Assembly: GCA_016871175.1 (NCBI GenBank)
Contig: VFZL01000009.1
Location: 1-64,000, forward strand
Reading direction: 5' to 3'
From: Acidimicrobiia bacterium
GTDB taxonomy: Bacteria > Acidobacteriota > Vicinamibacteria > Vicinamibacterales > CAVVIG01
Length of the DNA stretch: 64,000 nucleotides
A program made the translations under genes and the position numbers. The number at the start of each line of letters is the position of its first letter. Within the stretch, counting starts at the first letter, position 1. Positions 1 through 8,000 of this stretch are shown here, piece by piece. Under the pieces are notes generated by a model that made no database searches, had not been told where the DNA came from, and saw nothing but the letters and a program-made list of their open reading frames with translations.

Positions 1-53
1 GCCTCCCGCAGTATCGCGACCATTTGCTCTTCAGTAAATCGGGTCTTCTTCAT
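1..53 (-). CDS. IS3-family transposase OrfA, N-terminal fragment
   Basis: The minus strand from 53 reads MKKTRFTEEQMVAILREA and then leaves the window. This is the characteristic start of IS3-group OrfA, the helix-turn-helix subunit that is normally fused to OrfB by programmed frameshifting. A strong ribosome-binding site (AAGGAGGG) lies 6-7 bases before the ATG. Only 17-18 residues are visible, so the subgroup and whether the element is intact cannot be judged. Confidence 0.8.
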   Translation of the reverse strand, partial: MKKTRFTEEQMVAILRE

Positions 54-126
54 TGGCTCCCTCCTTGGACCCGGAGGGCGCCATTCTCTCAAGCTTCAGC
101 TGGTCCGAACATCACCGGGCAGGTCA
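1..126 (-). mobile_element. End of an IS3-family insertion sequence (partial)
   Basis: On the minus strand the sequence starts with TGACCTGCCC at 126, a typical IS3-type terminus opening with TG. About 70 bases of leader follow, then a transposase OrfA start at 53. The rest of the element lies outside the window. The element abuts the terminator of the exbD operon within about 25 bases, so it inserted just downstream of that operon. The exact border is inferred from the TG end and the start of the transposase frame. Confidence 0.7.
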
Positions 127-151
127 GGAGAATCGTGAAGCGGAAACGAAA

Positions 152-176
152 AGGGCCGCCTGTGCGAGGCGGCCCT
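152..176 (-). terminator. Rho-independent terminator of the tonB-exbBDD operon
   Basis: A perfect 9-bp stem (AGGGCCGCC / GGCGGCCCT) with a 7-base loop is followed on the minus strand by TTTTCGTTTCC. It lies about 37 bases past the end of the last exbD gene. Confidence 0.8.
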
Positions 177-213
177 CATCCATGGGTGAATCGGGGCCAA
201 GCCCCGCGCGACG

Positions 214-684
214 CTAGTTGCCTTGAACGCCGGCCGCCCGACGCATGCCTGTGGTGACGATGCCGACCTTTTCGACGCCCGCGCCGCGCGCGGCGTCGAT
301 GATGTACATGATCTCGCGATAACGCAGCGAGTCAGCACCGGCCACGAAGATCGTCTTGTCCTTGCGGACCTCGTAGATCTCCCGGAGCTTGCCCGGCACT
401 TCTGCCACCGTCACCGGCTGTTTGTTGATGGCGATCTGCTTGTCAGCGGTGTACTCGATCACGATCTGACTGACGTCCACTTCCTCTCGCTGATTGGCCG
501 TCTTGGTTTCCAGCGGGAGGTTGATGTCGACGCCCTTCTGCGTGAGCGGCAAGGCCGCCATGAAGATGACGAGCAGCACAAGCAGCACGTCAATGAGCGG
601 CGTCACGTTCATGTCCGAACTGGCATGCGCCTCTTTGGGCTTCTCAACGTGCTCGGCGCCGAAGTGCTTATGTGCGTGTGCCAT
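214..684 (-). CDS. exbD: ExbD/TolR-family biopolymer transport protein (second copy)
   Basis: A 156-residue inner-membrane protein that couples the proton motive force to TonB with ExbB. The N-terminus is cytoplasmic and His/Lys-rich. One membrane helix follows (about residues 27-46), beginning with the family motif NVTPLIDVLLVLLVIFM, whose Asp is the likely proton carrier. The rest is a periplasmic TolR-like domain. Its start codon overlaps the stop of the preceding exbD by one base (TAATG), so the two are translationally coupled. Having two different ExbD subunits beside one ExbB is common in Acidobacteriota and Bacteroidota-type systems. It could equally be called TolR, but no tolA, tolB or pal is nearby. 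Confidence 0.9.
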   Translation of the reverse strand: MAHAHKHFGAEHVEKPKEAHASSDMNVTPLIDVLLVLLVIFMAALPLTQKGVDINLPLETKTANQREEVDVSQIVIEYTADKQIAINKQPVTVAEVPGKLREIYEVRKDKTIFVAGADSLRYREIMYIIDAARGAGVEKVGIVTTGMRRAAGVQGN

Positions 685-1124
685 TACTGCCCTCGCGATC
701 CACCGCCGGAGCCCTTTTTCTTCTCGGTAATGAGGCCGACGTTCTCGATGCCGGCTTGGCGCAGCTGGTCCATCGTCGCCATGACCGCACCGTATTCGAC
801 GTCCTCATCGGCCTTGATCAACACGATTTTCTCGACCTTGTCCTCGAGAATCTCGGTGAGCTTGGTGGCGAGCTCCTGCTCTCGAATTGGCCTGGCGTTC
901 AGGTAGATCTCCTTGTTTGGGGCGATGGCGATCACCGCCTGGTCCGACACTTCCGGTTTGTCGACGGTGTTCTCTGCTTCCGGCAGCTTCACGCTGACAC
1001 CTTGCTGGAGCAACGGCGCCACAATCATCATGATGATGAGCAGCACCAGCATCACGTCGACCAGCGGGGTCACGTTGATGTCGGACTTGACTCCGCCTTG
1101 GGCGCCGCCAAGATCCATTGACAT
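684..1124 (-). CDS. exbD: ExbD/TolR-family biopolymer transport protein (first copy)
   Basis: A 146-residue paralogue of the downstream ExbD. A short N-terminus precedes the DINVTPLVDVMLVLLIIMM helix at about residues 15-35, which carries the conserved Asp. A periplasmic domain follows, and the tail is Lys/Gly/Ser-rich. An AAGGAG ribosome-binding site lies 8 bases before the ATG at 1124. The gene sits 13 bases after exbB. It differs enough from the second copy to suggest a heteromeric ExbD dimer rather than a recent duplication. Confidence 0.9.
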   Translation of the reverse strand: MSMDLGGAQGGVKSDINVTPLVDVMLVLLIIMMIVAPLLQQGVSVKLPEAENTVDKPEVSDQAVIAIAPNKEIYLNARPIREQELATKLTEILEDKVEKIVLIKADEDVEYGAVMATMDQLRQAGIENVGLITEKKKGSGGGSRGQ

Positions 1125-1137
1125 AGTCGCGTCTCCT

Positions 1138-1809
1138 TTAGGCCGTCTTCTTGATGAAGTAGTCGACGAGCTCCGACGAGGAGTTGTCCATCTCCACGTT
1201 GAAGTACTCGATGCGGCCCGTCAGGTAGTTGTAGAACCATACCGCGGGAATCGCGACGACCAAACCGAGCGCGGTCTCGACGAGCGCCTCCGAAATACCG
1301 GCCGACACGGCGCCGATACCACCGGAGCCCGAGGTCGCGATACCCTGAAACGCCGAGATGACGCCGACGACGGTGCCGAGCAGTCCGACGAACGGGGCCG
1401 TCGATCCGATGGTGGCGAGCGCCGACACGCCTTTCTTCAGGTCGTTGGCGGTGAGCGCCGAGGCGCGCTGAATCGAACGCCGCACCGTGTCCATCAGGTC
1501 TTCTCGGCTCAGCGAGCCGCCGCTCTCTTGCTGGAACTGGTATTCCTGGAGCCCGGCGAGTACGACTTTGGCGAGATGGCTGTAGCGATAGTTCTTCGAG
1601 GAAGAGATGGCGATGGCATCCTTCAAACGGCCTTCCTTGAGGTGCTTGGCCACCTGGGGCGCATACAGCTTGGACTGATTGCGCGCCTGCGTGTAGGTGA
1701 AGACGCGCTCCACGGCCACGCCCACCGACCACATTGACATGAAGAAAAGAATGAACGCCACGGCCTTGGCGACCCATCCCATCTGGTTCCACATTTCGAT
1801 CAAATCCAC
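1138..1809 (-). CDS. exbB: ExbB/MotA/TolQ-family proton channel
   Basis: A 223-residue inner-membrane protein forming the pentameric proton channel of the TonB-ExbB-ExbD complex. There are three membrane segments, near residues 10-32, 115-140 and 160-188. The family signature GSTAPFVGLLGTVVGVISAFQGI lies at about 130-150. A cytoplasmic loop separates the first two helices. It lies between tonB and the two exbD genes in one operon. TolQ is the alternative name, but the adjacent TonB protein favours ExbB. Confidence 0.92.
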   Translation of the reverse strand: MDLIEMWNQMGWVAKAVAFILFFMSMWSVGVAVERVFTYTQARNQSKLYAPQVAKHLKEGRLKDAIAISSSKNYRYSHLAKVVLAGLQEYQFQQESGGSLSREDLMDTVRRSIQRASALTANDLKKGVSALATIGSTAPFVGLLGTVVGVISAFQGIATSGSGGIGAVSAGISEALVETALGLVVAIPAVWFYNYLTGRIEYFNVEMDNSSSELVDYFIKKTA

Positions 1810-1868
1810 GGTCTACCCTCCTGAGGTGGCGTTGCAGTTTCGAGTTTTGGTCGTACCGAGCCCTGGCT

Positions 1869-2600
1869 CTACTGAAGCGTGAAATTCACCGTCACAGTCA
1901 TGATGACCGGAACCGGCTGACCGTTCAGCAGCGTCGGCGTGAATACCCATTGCTTCACGGCGTCGAGTGCCGCCTGGTCGAGCAACGGAATCGACCGCAA
2001 CACTTTGGCTTCCTGAACGTTGCCGTCCGGCCCGATGGTCGCTTCGACGATGACCACGCCCTGCACGCGGGCGGACTGCGCAATCGGCGGGTACACCGGA
2101 CGGACGTCCTTCGTCTTGGTCGGCGGCTTGATGTTGCCACCGACGCGGACGGCGGCTGGCGGCGGTGGGGGGGGCGGCGGGGGCGGCGGGGGCGGCGGGG
2201 GCGGCGCAACGTCGACGATACCACCCTGGACGCCACCGATACCACCCTCAATGCCTTGCGACACCGGAACGGCATTCTCGAGTCCCGTTTCCTGCTTGAT
2301 CTCCGAGGGCGCCTCCACAGGAGCCGCCGTCGGATTCACGGTCGGCGGTGGCGGAGGTGGCGTGGCTGACGGAGGTGGCGGCGGCGGGGGCGGCGGCGGC
2401 GGCGGCGGTGGTGGCGCGGCCACGAAGGCACTCATCGCGCTCACGGGCGTGGGCAGCACGTCGGCCGCCATCAGCGGGATGATGATGAGCGCCAGAATCA
2501 AGCTCGTGTGAGCAATGATCGACAACGGGACCGTATACCAGGCCCGGCTGCCCACCTTGATCGACGGCTTAACGACATCGCCGAACATGTCACGTGGCAC
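1869..2600 (-). CDS. tonB: TonB-family energy transducer with two long polyproline tracts
   Basis: A 243-residue protein linking the ExbBD motor to outer-membrane receptors. One membrane anchor (about residues 25-45) is followed by two polyproline blocks of roughly 15-16 prolines each, near residues 65-85 and 130-148. The C-terminal TonB domain carries PVYPPIAQSARVQGVVIVEA and WVFTPTLLNGQPV. The start is a GTG at 2600 preceded by GGAG; an ATG four codons on (2588) is an alternative. It is first in the operon, behind a consensus-like promoter about 135 bases upstream. Confidence 0.92.
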   Translation of the reverse strand: MPRDMFGDVVKPSIKVGSRAWYTVPLSIIAHTSLILALIIIPLMAADVLPTPVSAMSAFVAAPPPPPPPPPPPPPPPSATPPPPPPTVNPTAAPVEAPSEIKQETGLENAVPVSQGIEGGIGGVQGGIVDVAPPPPPPPPPPPPPPPPAAVRVGGNIKPPTKTKDVRPVYPPIAQSARVQGVVIVEATIGPDGNVQEAKVLRSIPLLDQAALDAVKQWVFTPTLLNGQPVPVIMTVTVNFTLQ

Positions 2601-2735
2601 GGGTACTCTCCTCAGCTAAGCAGGAACGCGAAGCCGCGTTGTCATCGCGGCCCCGACGGGCTGTCACACTATTCGCATCGGGTCAACGACCGGTCGAAAC
2701 CCGCCTGGCCACGGTCGTCAGCCACAAGGCGGGCG

Positions 2736-2765
2736 ATTATAGCCAGACGAAAAAGCGAGAGTCAA
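2736..2765 (-). promoter_or_regulatory. Sigma-70-type promoter of the tonB-exbBDD operon
   Basis: On the minus strand, TTGACT (2765-2760) and TATAAT (2741-2736) are separated by 18 bases. The predicted start is near 2729, leaving a leader of about 130 nt before tonB. Confidence 0.65.
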
Positions 2766-2852
2766 CGTACGGCTTGTGTTCGTTAGACACCGGTTTTCGG
2801 GAAATGGCCATCGCGCTCCCTTGCGAGAAGTCCGCCGACTGGACGACTTGTC

Positions 2853-5327
2853 TCACTCGGCATGGGACCCGATCCTCATTCCGTAGAACGACTTATAGAC
2901 GAAGTACAGCGAAAGCCCAAAAAACACCGCCGACAGCCCGGTGGTCAACCCTGTGCCCGCATCACTCGACAGGCGAACGGCGAGCTCAACAGCAAGCAGA
3001 CCGAACAGCGTCGTGAACTTGATCACTGGGTTCATCGCCACCGACGAGGTGTCCTTGAAGGGATCGCCGACCGTGTCGCCCACCACGGTGGCGGCGTGGA
3101 GTGGCGTGCCCTTGGCCTTCAGCTCGACCTCCACGATCTTCTTGGCGTTGTCCCAGGCGCCGCCAGCGTTGGCCATGAAGATCGCTTGAGACAGGCCGAA
3201 CACCGCGATCGAGAACAGGTAGCCGATGAAGAAGAACGGCTCGAAGAACGCGAACGCCAGCGTCGAGAAGAAGATGGTCAGAAAGATGTTGAACATCCCC
3301 CTCTGCGCATACTGCGTGCAGATCTCCACGACCTTCTTGGAGTCAGCCACAGACGCCTTCTCGACGCCGTCCAACTTGATGTTCGCTTTGATGAACTGCA
3401 CCGCGCGGTAGGCGCCCGTGGTCACGGCCTGAGCCGACGCGCCGGTGAACCAGTAGATCACGGCGCCGCCCGTGATGAGTCCGAGCATGAAAGGAGGATG
3501 CAACAGCGACAACTTGTCCAGGCTCTCCGTCAGGCCCGCGGTCAGGGCGACGATGATCGAGAACGTCATCGTCGTCGCGCCGACGACGGCCGTGCCAATG
3601 AGCACGGGCTTGGCAGTCGCCTTGAAGGTGTTGCCGGCCCCGTCATTCTCCTCGAGCAGTTCCTTCGCGCGCTCGAAATGGACGTCGAAGCCATGCTCTT
3701 TCTTCAGCGACGCCTTGATGCCGGGCACCTGCTCGATGACCGACAGCTCGAACACCGACTGCGCGTTGTCCGTCACCGGCCCGTAGGAATCAACCGCGAT
3801 GGTCACCGGGCCCATGCCCAGGAAGCCGAAGGCCACGAGACCGAACGCGAAGACCGCCGGAGCCAGCATCAGCGTGGCGAGCCCCAACGTGCTCACATAG
3901 TAGGCGATGGACATCAGGGTCACGATGCTGAGCCCGAGCCAGTACGCGCTGAAGTTGCCCGCCACGAAACCGGACAGAATGTTCAGCGACGCACCGCCCT
4001 CCTTCGACGAGATCACGACCTCTTTGACGTGGCCGGACTCGGTCGAGGTGAACACCTTCACGAACTCCGGAATGATGGCACCCGCCAACGTGCCGCACGT
4101 GATGACGGTCGACAGCTTCCACCAGAGCGACGGATCGCCCCCTAGGTCCGGAATCAGCACGTAGGACACGGCGTAGGTGATCACCACCGAGACGATCGAC
4201 GTCAGCCACACCAGGTTGGTGAGGGGGGCCTCGAAGTTCATCTTGTCGGCGTTGCCGTACTTGGCTCGGGCCATCGCCTCGTTCACGTAGTACGACAGCC
4301 CGCTCGCGATGATCATCATGATGCGCATCATGAAGATCCAGACCAGGAGCTGCACCTGGACGTTGACGTTCGACACGGCCAGCAGGATGAACGAGATGAG
4401 AGCGACGCCGGTCACACCGTAGGTCTCGAAACCGTCTGCGCTCGGCCCCACCGAGTCGCCCGCGTTGTCGCCCGTGCAGTCGGCAATCACACCCGGATTG
4501 CGTGCGTCGTCCTCCTTGATGTTGAAGACGATCTTCATCAGATCCGACCCGATGTCCGCGATCTTGGTGAAGATGCCGCCCGCGATGCGAAGGGCCGCCG
4601 CGCCGAGCGACTCGCCAATGGCAAAGCCGATGAAGCAAGGGCCGGCGTAATCACCCGGAATGAACAGCAGAATCATCAGCATCAGCAGCAGCTCCACGCT
4701 GATCAACAGCATGCCGATGCTCATGCCCGCCTGAAGCGGAATCGCGTAAATGGGGAACGGCTTGCCCCGGAGGCTCGCGAAGGCGGCGCGCGAGTTCGCG
4801 AAGGTGTTGACGCGAATGCCGAACCACGCGACGCCGTAGCTACCGGCGATGCCGATGAGGGAGAAGAGCAGAATGATGGGCAGCGTGGTCGCGACCGACT
4901 TCCCCTCGATGGGATTCAACCATCCGTAGTACGCGGAGATGATCACCGCGATGAACGCCCACAGGACCATGATGAACTTGCCCTGGGTCGCGAGATACGT
5001 TTTGCACGTCTCGTAGATCAGCTCCGACACATCGAGCATCGACCCGTGCACCGGCATGTTCTTCAACTGCGTGAACGTGATCAGGCCAAAGAGCAACCCG
5101 AGCCCCGACACCAGGAGGCCGCTCATCAACAGCGTGTGACCGTTCACGCCACCGAAGTTGACCACCGACAGGTCGGGCACCACGAGCGCCGCTTCGCCAC
5201 CGCGGTGCGCCGTGGACGCGGCTGCGGGCTGCGCGGCCAGGGCGGCCATCGGCGTCAGTCCCAGAACACCCACCAGTGTCACCAACACGAGCACACGGCT
5301 GACGAGAGTCTTCACGGTCGCGTTCAT
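2853..5327 (-). CDS. hppA: Membrane-bound ion-pumping pyrophosphatase, divergent subfamily
   Basis: About 824 residues, many membrane helices. It hydrolyses cytoplasmic pyrophosphate and pumps H+ or Na+ across the inner membrane. Catalytic motifs are present but variant: EDDARNP and DCTGDNAGD replace the usual EDDPRNP and DNVGDNVGD. The C-terminal GGAWDNAKK and VVGDTVGDPFKDTS motifs are canonical. The motif GNTFKA has Lys where K+-dependent enzymes have Ala, so K+-independent activity is expected; H+ versus Na+ cannot be read by eye. The first 30 or so residues look like a cleavable signal peptide. GTG at 5330 and ATG at 5327 are adjacent possible starts. Confidence 0.93.
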   Translation of the reverse strand: MNATVKTLVSRVLVLVTLVGVLGLTPMAALAAQPAAASTAHRGGEAALVVPDLSVVNFGGVNGHTLLMSGLLVSGLGLLFGLITFTQLKNMPVHGSMLDVSELIYETCKTYLATQGKFIMVLWAFIAVIISAYYGWLNPIEGKSVATTLPIILLFSLIGIAGSYGVAWFGIRVNTFANSRAAFASLRGKPFPIYAIPLQAGMSIGMLLISVELLLMLMILLFIPGDYAGPCFIGFAIGESLGAAALRIAGGIFTKIADIGSDLMKIVFNIKEDDARNPGVIADCTGDNAGDSVGPSADGFETYGVTGVALISFILLAVSNVNVQVQLLVWIFMMRIMMIIASGLSYYVNEAMARAKYGNADKMNFEAPLTNLVWLTSIVSVVITYAVSYVLIPDLGGDPSLWWKLSTVITCGTLAGAIIPEFVKVFTSTESGHVKEVVISSKEGGASLNILSGFVAGNFSAYWLGLSIVTLMSIAYYVSTLGLATLMLAPAVFAFGLVAFGFLGMGPVTIAVDSYGPVTDNAQSVFELSVIEQVPGIKASLKKEHGFDVHFERAKELLEENDGAGNTFKATAKPVLIGTAVVGATTMTFSIIVALTAGLTESLDKLSLLHPPFMLGLITGGAVIYWFTGASAQAVTTGAYRAVQFIKANIKLDGVEKASVADSKKVVEICTQYAQRGMFNIFLTIFFSTLAFAFFEPFFFIGYLFSIAVFGLSQAIFMANAGGAWDNAKKIVEVELKAKGTPLHAATVVGDTVGDPFKDTSSVAMNPVIKFTTLFGLLAVELAVRLSSDAGTGLTTGLSAVFFGLSLYFVYKSFYGMRIGSHAE

Positions 5328-5445
5328 CACACCTCACTCGGTCTGGCATGCGGCCAGACGGTCTTCAACACTCCAACGATTGAAAGCAAAGCTCACCGTC
5401 GGCCCGACGGCGTGGCGGGCTGTGGGCTCGAGACAAAGGCATGGG

Positions 5446-5451
5446 ATTATA
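5446..5451 (-). promoter_or_regulatory. Possible -10 element for hppA
   Basis: TATAAT on the minus strand overlaps the stop codon of the upstream DUF502 gene, about 120 bases before hppA. No convincing -35 element is seen 16-18 bases upstream, so this is a weak call. Confidence 0.3.
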
Positions 5452-6064
5452 CCCGGAACTCCGACGCCCCGGGCTCACCTGCCATCGGGCCCACCTTCTC
5501 GGGCAGTGCCATCCCGCCCGTGAGGAAGATGCGGATCCCCTCTTGGACGGAGATGTCGGGAAAGGTGGCACGGTCTCGTTCGCAGATGACAATGTCCCCC
5601 AGGTACAGATGATTTGTGGGCACGTACACCGCCAGCATCGCCTCCGGCCCCCGTCCGCGATCCACGAAGAATTCCTTCGTCAGGAAGCCCAAAACCAACC
5701 CTTGCTTGTCCTCCAACAGCACGACCCGCTTAAAGCCGAACTCGTTGTCCGGGGAAAAGGCGACAATGAGCTGCTTGACCGGCGCATAAATCGTCCCAAA
5801 CACCGGCAACCGGGCCAGGATGTTCTCCCCGCGTTGCAAGAATTGTTTCCCGATGACGTTGGTCGCAATCGCACCAGCGAACAGGATCACCAGCGCCGTC
5901 GTCAGGATGCCCAAACCGGGCACCCGACGGCCGAGCACGCGGTCGTACAGCGGGGTCGTGAAGCCGTCGACGACGCCAAACAACCAAATCAGGGCCGCCA
6001 CCGAGATGAAGAGCGGGACGACGACGAAGAAACCGGCGATGAAGCTGCGTCGCAACCACTGCAT
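5447..6064 (-). CDS. DUF502-family membrane protein
   Basis: A 205-residue inner-membrane protein of unknown function. The start MQWLRRSFIAGFFVVVPLFI and the motif VPGLGILTTALVILFAGAIATN are typical of the family (COG2928). Two membrane helices are near residues 8-30 and 50-75, followed by a soluble domain containing the family's TIYAPVKQ-like segment. It lies 39 bases after uppP on the same strand and is probably the last gene of that transcript. The role is not known; the neighbourhood suggests an envelope function. Confidence 0.85.
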   Translation of the reverse strand: MQWLRRSFIAGFFVVVPLFISVAALIWLFGVVDGFTTPLYDRVLGRRVPGLGILTTALVILFAGAIATNVIGKQFLQRGENILARLPVFGTIYAPVKQLIVAFSPDNEFGFKRVVLLEDKQGLVLGFLTKEFFVDRGRGPEAMLAVYVPTNHLYLGDIVICERDRATFPDISVQEGIRIFLTGGMALPEKVGPMAGEPGASEFRV

Positions 6065-6103
6065 CAGGCCTCCGCACGCGAAGCACCCCTGGTGACCACG
6101 GCG

Positions 6104-6916
6104 TCACAGCCACCCGGCTGCCAGCGCCACCAGCATGACCACGCCCAGCGCGATGCGGTACCAGGCAAAGGGCGCGAACCCTGAGCGCCCCACAAAGCTC
6201 AAGAACGCCTTCACTACCGCCAGTGCCGCGAGAAATGCCATGACCAACCCCACGCCGATGTCGGCGGCGCGGTCCGCTGAGAGCTCATGGCGCACCTCCC
6301 ACAGCTCACGCACGAAGGCCCCGGCCATCGTGGGCATCGCCAAGAAGAACGAGAACTCGGCGGCCGCTCGACGGTCCAGCCCCGCGAGCATGCCCCCGAT
6401 GATCGTACCGCCCGAGCGCGAGACACCAGGAATGAGCGCCAGCGTCTGACACAGGCCGATCGTCAACGCGCGACCGATGGGCGTCCGATCCGCCTCCTTG
6501 ACGACGACGGCCGGGGGCCAACGCTCGAGCGCGAGCATGACGAGGCCACCGACGATGAACGCGACGGCGATCGTGGCGAAGCTCTCGTACAACACCTGTT
6601 TGACGAAATCCCCGAGCACGGCGCCGGCGAACACCGCGGGAAGTACCGCCACCAGAATCGCCAGCGCGAACCGGCGGTCGTTGCTCCCAGGGCTCCCCGG
6701 ACTCCCCACAAAGAACCCGATGATGAGCCGCGCCAGCTTCGCGCGGTACAGCCACATCACTGCGAGAATCGACCCGAACTGAATGATGATTGTGAAGACA
6801 CCGTCCGGGTCCGAGAACCGGAGCAGATGTCCGCCGAGCAGCAGGTGCGCGGTCGACGAGATCGGCAGGAACTCCGTGAGCCCCTGAAGCGTTCCGAGCA
6901 GTGCGGCGTCGAGCAA
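6104..6916 (-). CDS. uppP: Undecaprenyl-diphosphatase
   Basis: A 270-residue polytopic inner-membrane enzyme of the BacA/UppP family. It dephosphorylates undecaprenyl pyrophosphate to recycle the lipid carrier for peptidoglycan and O-antigen synthesis. Both signatures are present: LQGLTEFLPISSTAHL near residues 10-25 with the catalytic Glu, and PGVSRSGGTIIGGML at about 165-180 with the conserved Arg. The start is a TTG at 6916; no ATG or GTG lies upstream in frame, and this position matches the usual family N-terminus. It lies 70 bases downstream of secF. Confidence 0.95.
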   Translation of the reverse strand: MLDAALLGTLQGLTEFLPISSTAHLLLGGHLLRFSDPDGVFTIIIQFGSILAVMWLYRAKLARLIIGFFVGSPGSPGSNDRRFALAILVAVLPAVFAGAVLGDFVKQVLYESFATIAVAFIVGGLVMLALERWPPAVVVKEADRTPIGRALTIGLCQTLALIPGVSRSGGTIIGGMLAGLDRRAAAEFSFFLAMPTMAGAFVRELWEVRHELSADRAADIGVGLVMAFLAALAVVKAFLSFVGRSGFAPFAWYRIALGVVMLVALAAGWL

Positions 6917-6961
6917 TTTGTCGATCTGCGATTGATGATCTCGCGATAGTAAGGATGACCT

Positions 6962-6982
6962 AGATCATCGTCATGATGATCT
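6962..6982. other. Inverted repeat between secF and uppP
   Basis: A perfect 8-bp inverted repeat (AGATCATC / GATGATCT) with a 5-base loop sits in the only sizeable gap (70 bases) of this gene run. It has no U-tract. It may be an mRNA processing or stabilising hairpin, or a protein-binding site. Confidence 0.45.
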
Positions 6983-6986
6983 GGAT

Positions 6987-7994
6987 CTAAGACGCGCGCA
7001 CCTTGCGAGCCGGCTTTGCCTTGCGCGCCGGCTGCTGCACACCACCAGCGGAACCCTCGATCACCGACGCCGGCGCGTGGGCGGCCGCCCTGGCCGGGCC
7101 GCTGCCGCGCCAAATCGTCACGATGGCGGCCGCCACGAACACACTCGAGTACGTGCCCGTGATCACGCCGACGATCATCGTGAACGCAAACCCCCGCAAC
7201 ACTTCACCGCCGAACAAAAACAAGGCGATCGCCGACAGCAAGGTCGTGCCGGCGGTGATGACCGTGCGGCCAAGCGTTTGGTTGATGGCGGCATTCACGA
7301 CGTGCGGCAGCGCGTCGCGCCGCATCGAGCGCAGGTTCTCGCGGACGCGATCGAAGATCACGATGGTGTCGTTGGTGGAGTAGCCCGCCACCGTGAGGAT
7401 GGCGGCGATCACGTTCAGCGTGATGTCGTACTGGAAGAACGCCAGGAACGCGATGGTGACGAGCAGGTCGTGCAGCGTGGCGATGACCGCGCCAACGGCG
7501 AAGCCGAACTGGTATCGGAAGGCGATGTAGACGAGGATGCCCACCAGGGACAGCACCGTGGCCGAGAGCCCCTTCGAGGTAAGCTCCGCGCCGACGGATG
7601 GTCCGACGACTTCGGTGCCGACCGTCCGCACGTTCCCCAGGTTGGCACCCTTGAGGGCGCTTTCCACTTCGGCGGCGGCCTTGCCAAGCGATTGCCCTTC
7701 CTCGGCACCGACCTGCGGGACCCGCACCATGATCTGCCGGAGCGACAGATCGCCGTACTGCTGCACGACGACGTTCTGCCCAAAGGTGTTGCCCAGCGCG
7801 GTGCGGACCTGCTGGATCGACGGCTGCTGATCGAACTGCGAGATGACCACCGTGCCGCCCGCGAACTCGACGCCGCGGGGAATGCCCTTTGTGTAGATCA
7901 CGACGAGGCCGGCCAGGATAACCACCCATGACAGCACGACGGCGTGCCAGCGCCAGCGGAGGAAATCGATGTTGGTGTTCTTGAAGATGTGCAT
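6987..7994 (-). CDS. secF: Protein translocase subunit SecF
   Basis: A 335-residue RND-type membrane protein. With SecD it uses the proton motive force to pull secreted proteins through SecYEG. There are six predicted helices: one near residue 20, then a periplasmic domain (about 40-130), then five helices. The GVEFAGGTVV motif follows the first helix, and AGYSTNDTIVIFDRVRENL marks TM4-TM5. The Ala/Lys-rich tail after residue 300 is longer than usual. It starts 6 bases after the secD stop. Confidence 0.95.
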   Translation of the reverse strand: MHIFKNTNIDFLRWRWHAVVLSWVVILAGLVVIYTKGIPRGVEFAGGTVVISQFDQQPSIQQVRTALGNTFGQNVVVQQYGDLSLRQIMVRVPQVGAEEGQSLGKAAAEVESALKGANLGNVRTVGTEVVGPSVGAELTSKGLSATVLSLVGILVYIAFRYQFGFAVGAVIATLHDLLVTIAFLAFFQYDITLNVIAAILTVAGYSTNDTIVIFDRVRENLRSMRRDALPHVVNAAINQTLGRTVITAGTTLLSAIALFLFGGEVLRGFAFTMIVGVITGTYSSVFVAAAIVTIWRGSGPARAAAHAPASVIEGSAGGVQQPARKAKPARKVRAS

Positions 7995-8000
7995 GACGGC

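Noticed and set aside
2862-4145. 427-codon open frame on the plus strand, antisense to hppA
   Set aside because: It is rich in Arg, His, Gln and Glu with no domain. It mirrors a well-supported membrane pyrophosphatase on the other strand and arises from the GC-rich third codon positions.
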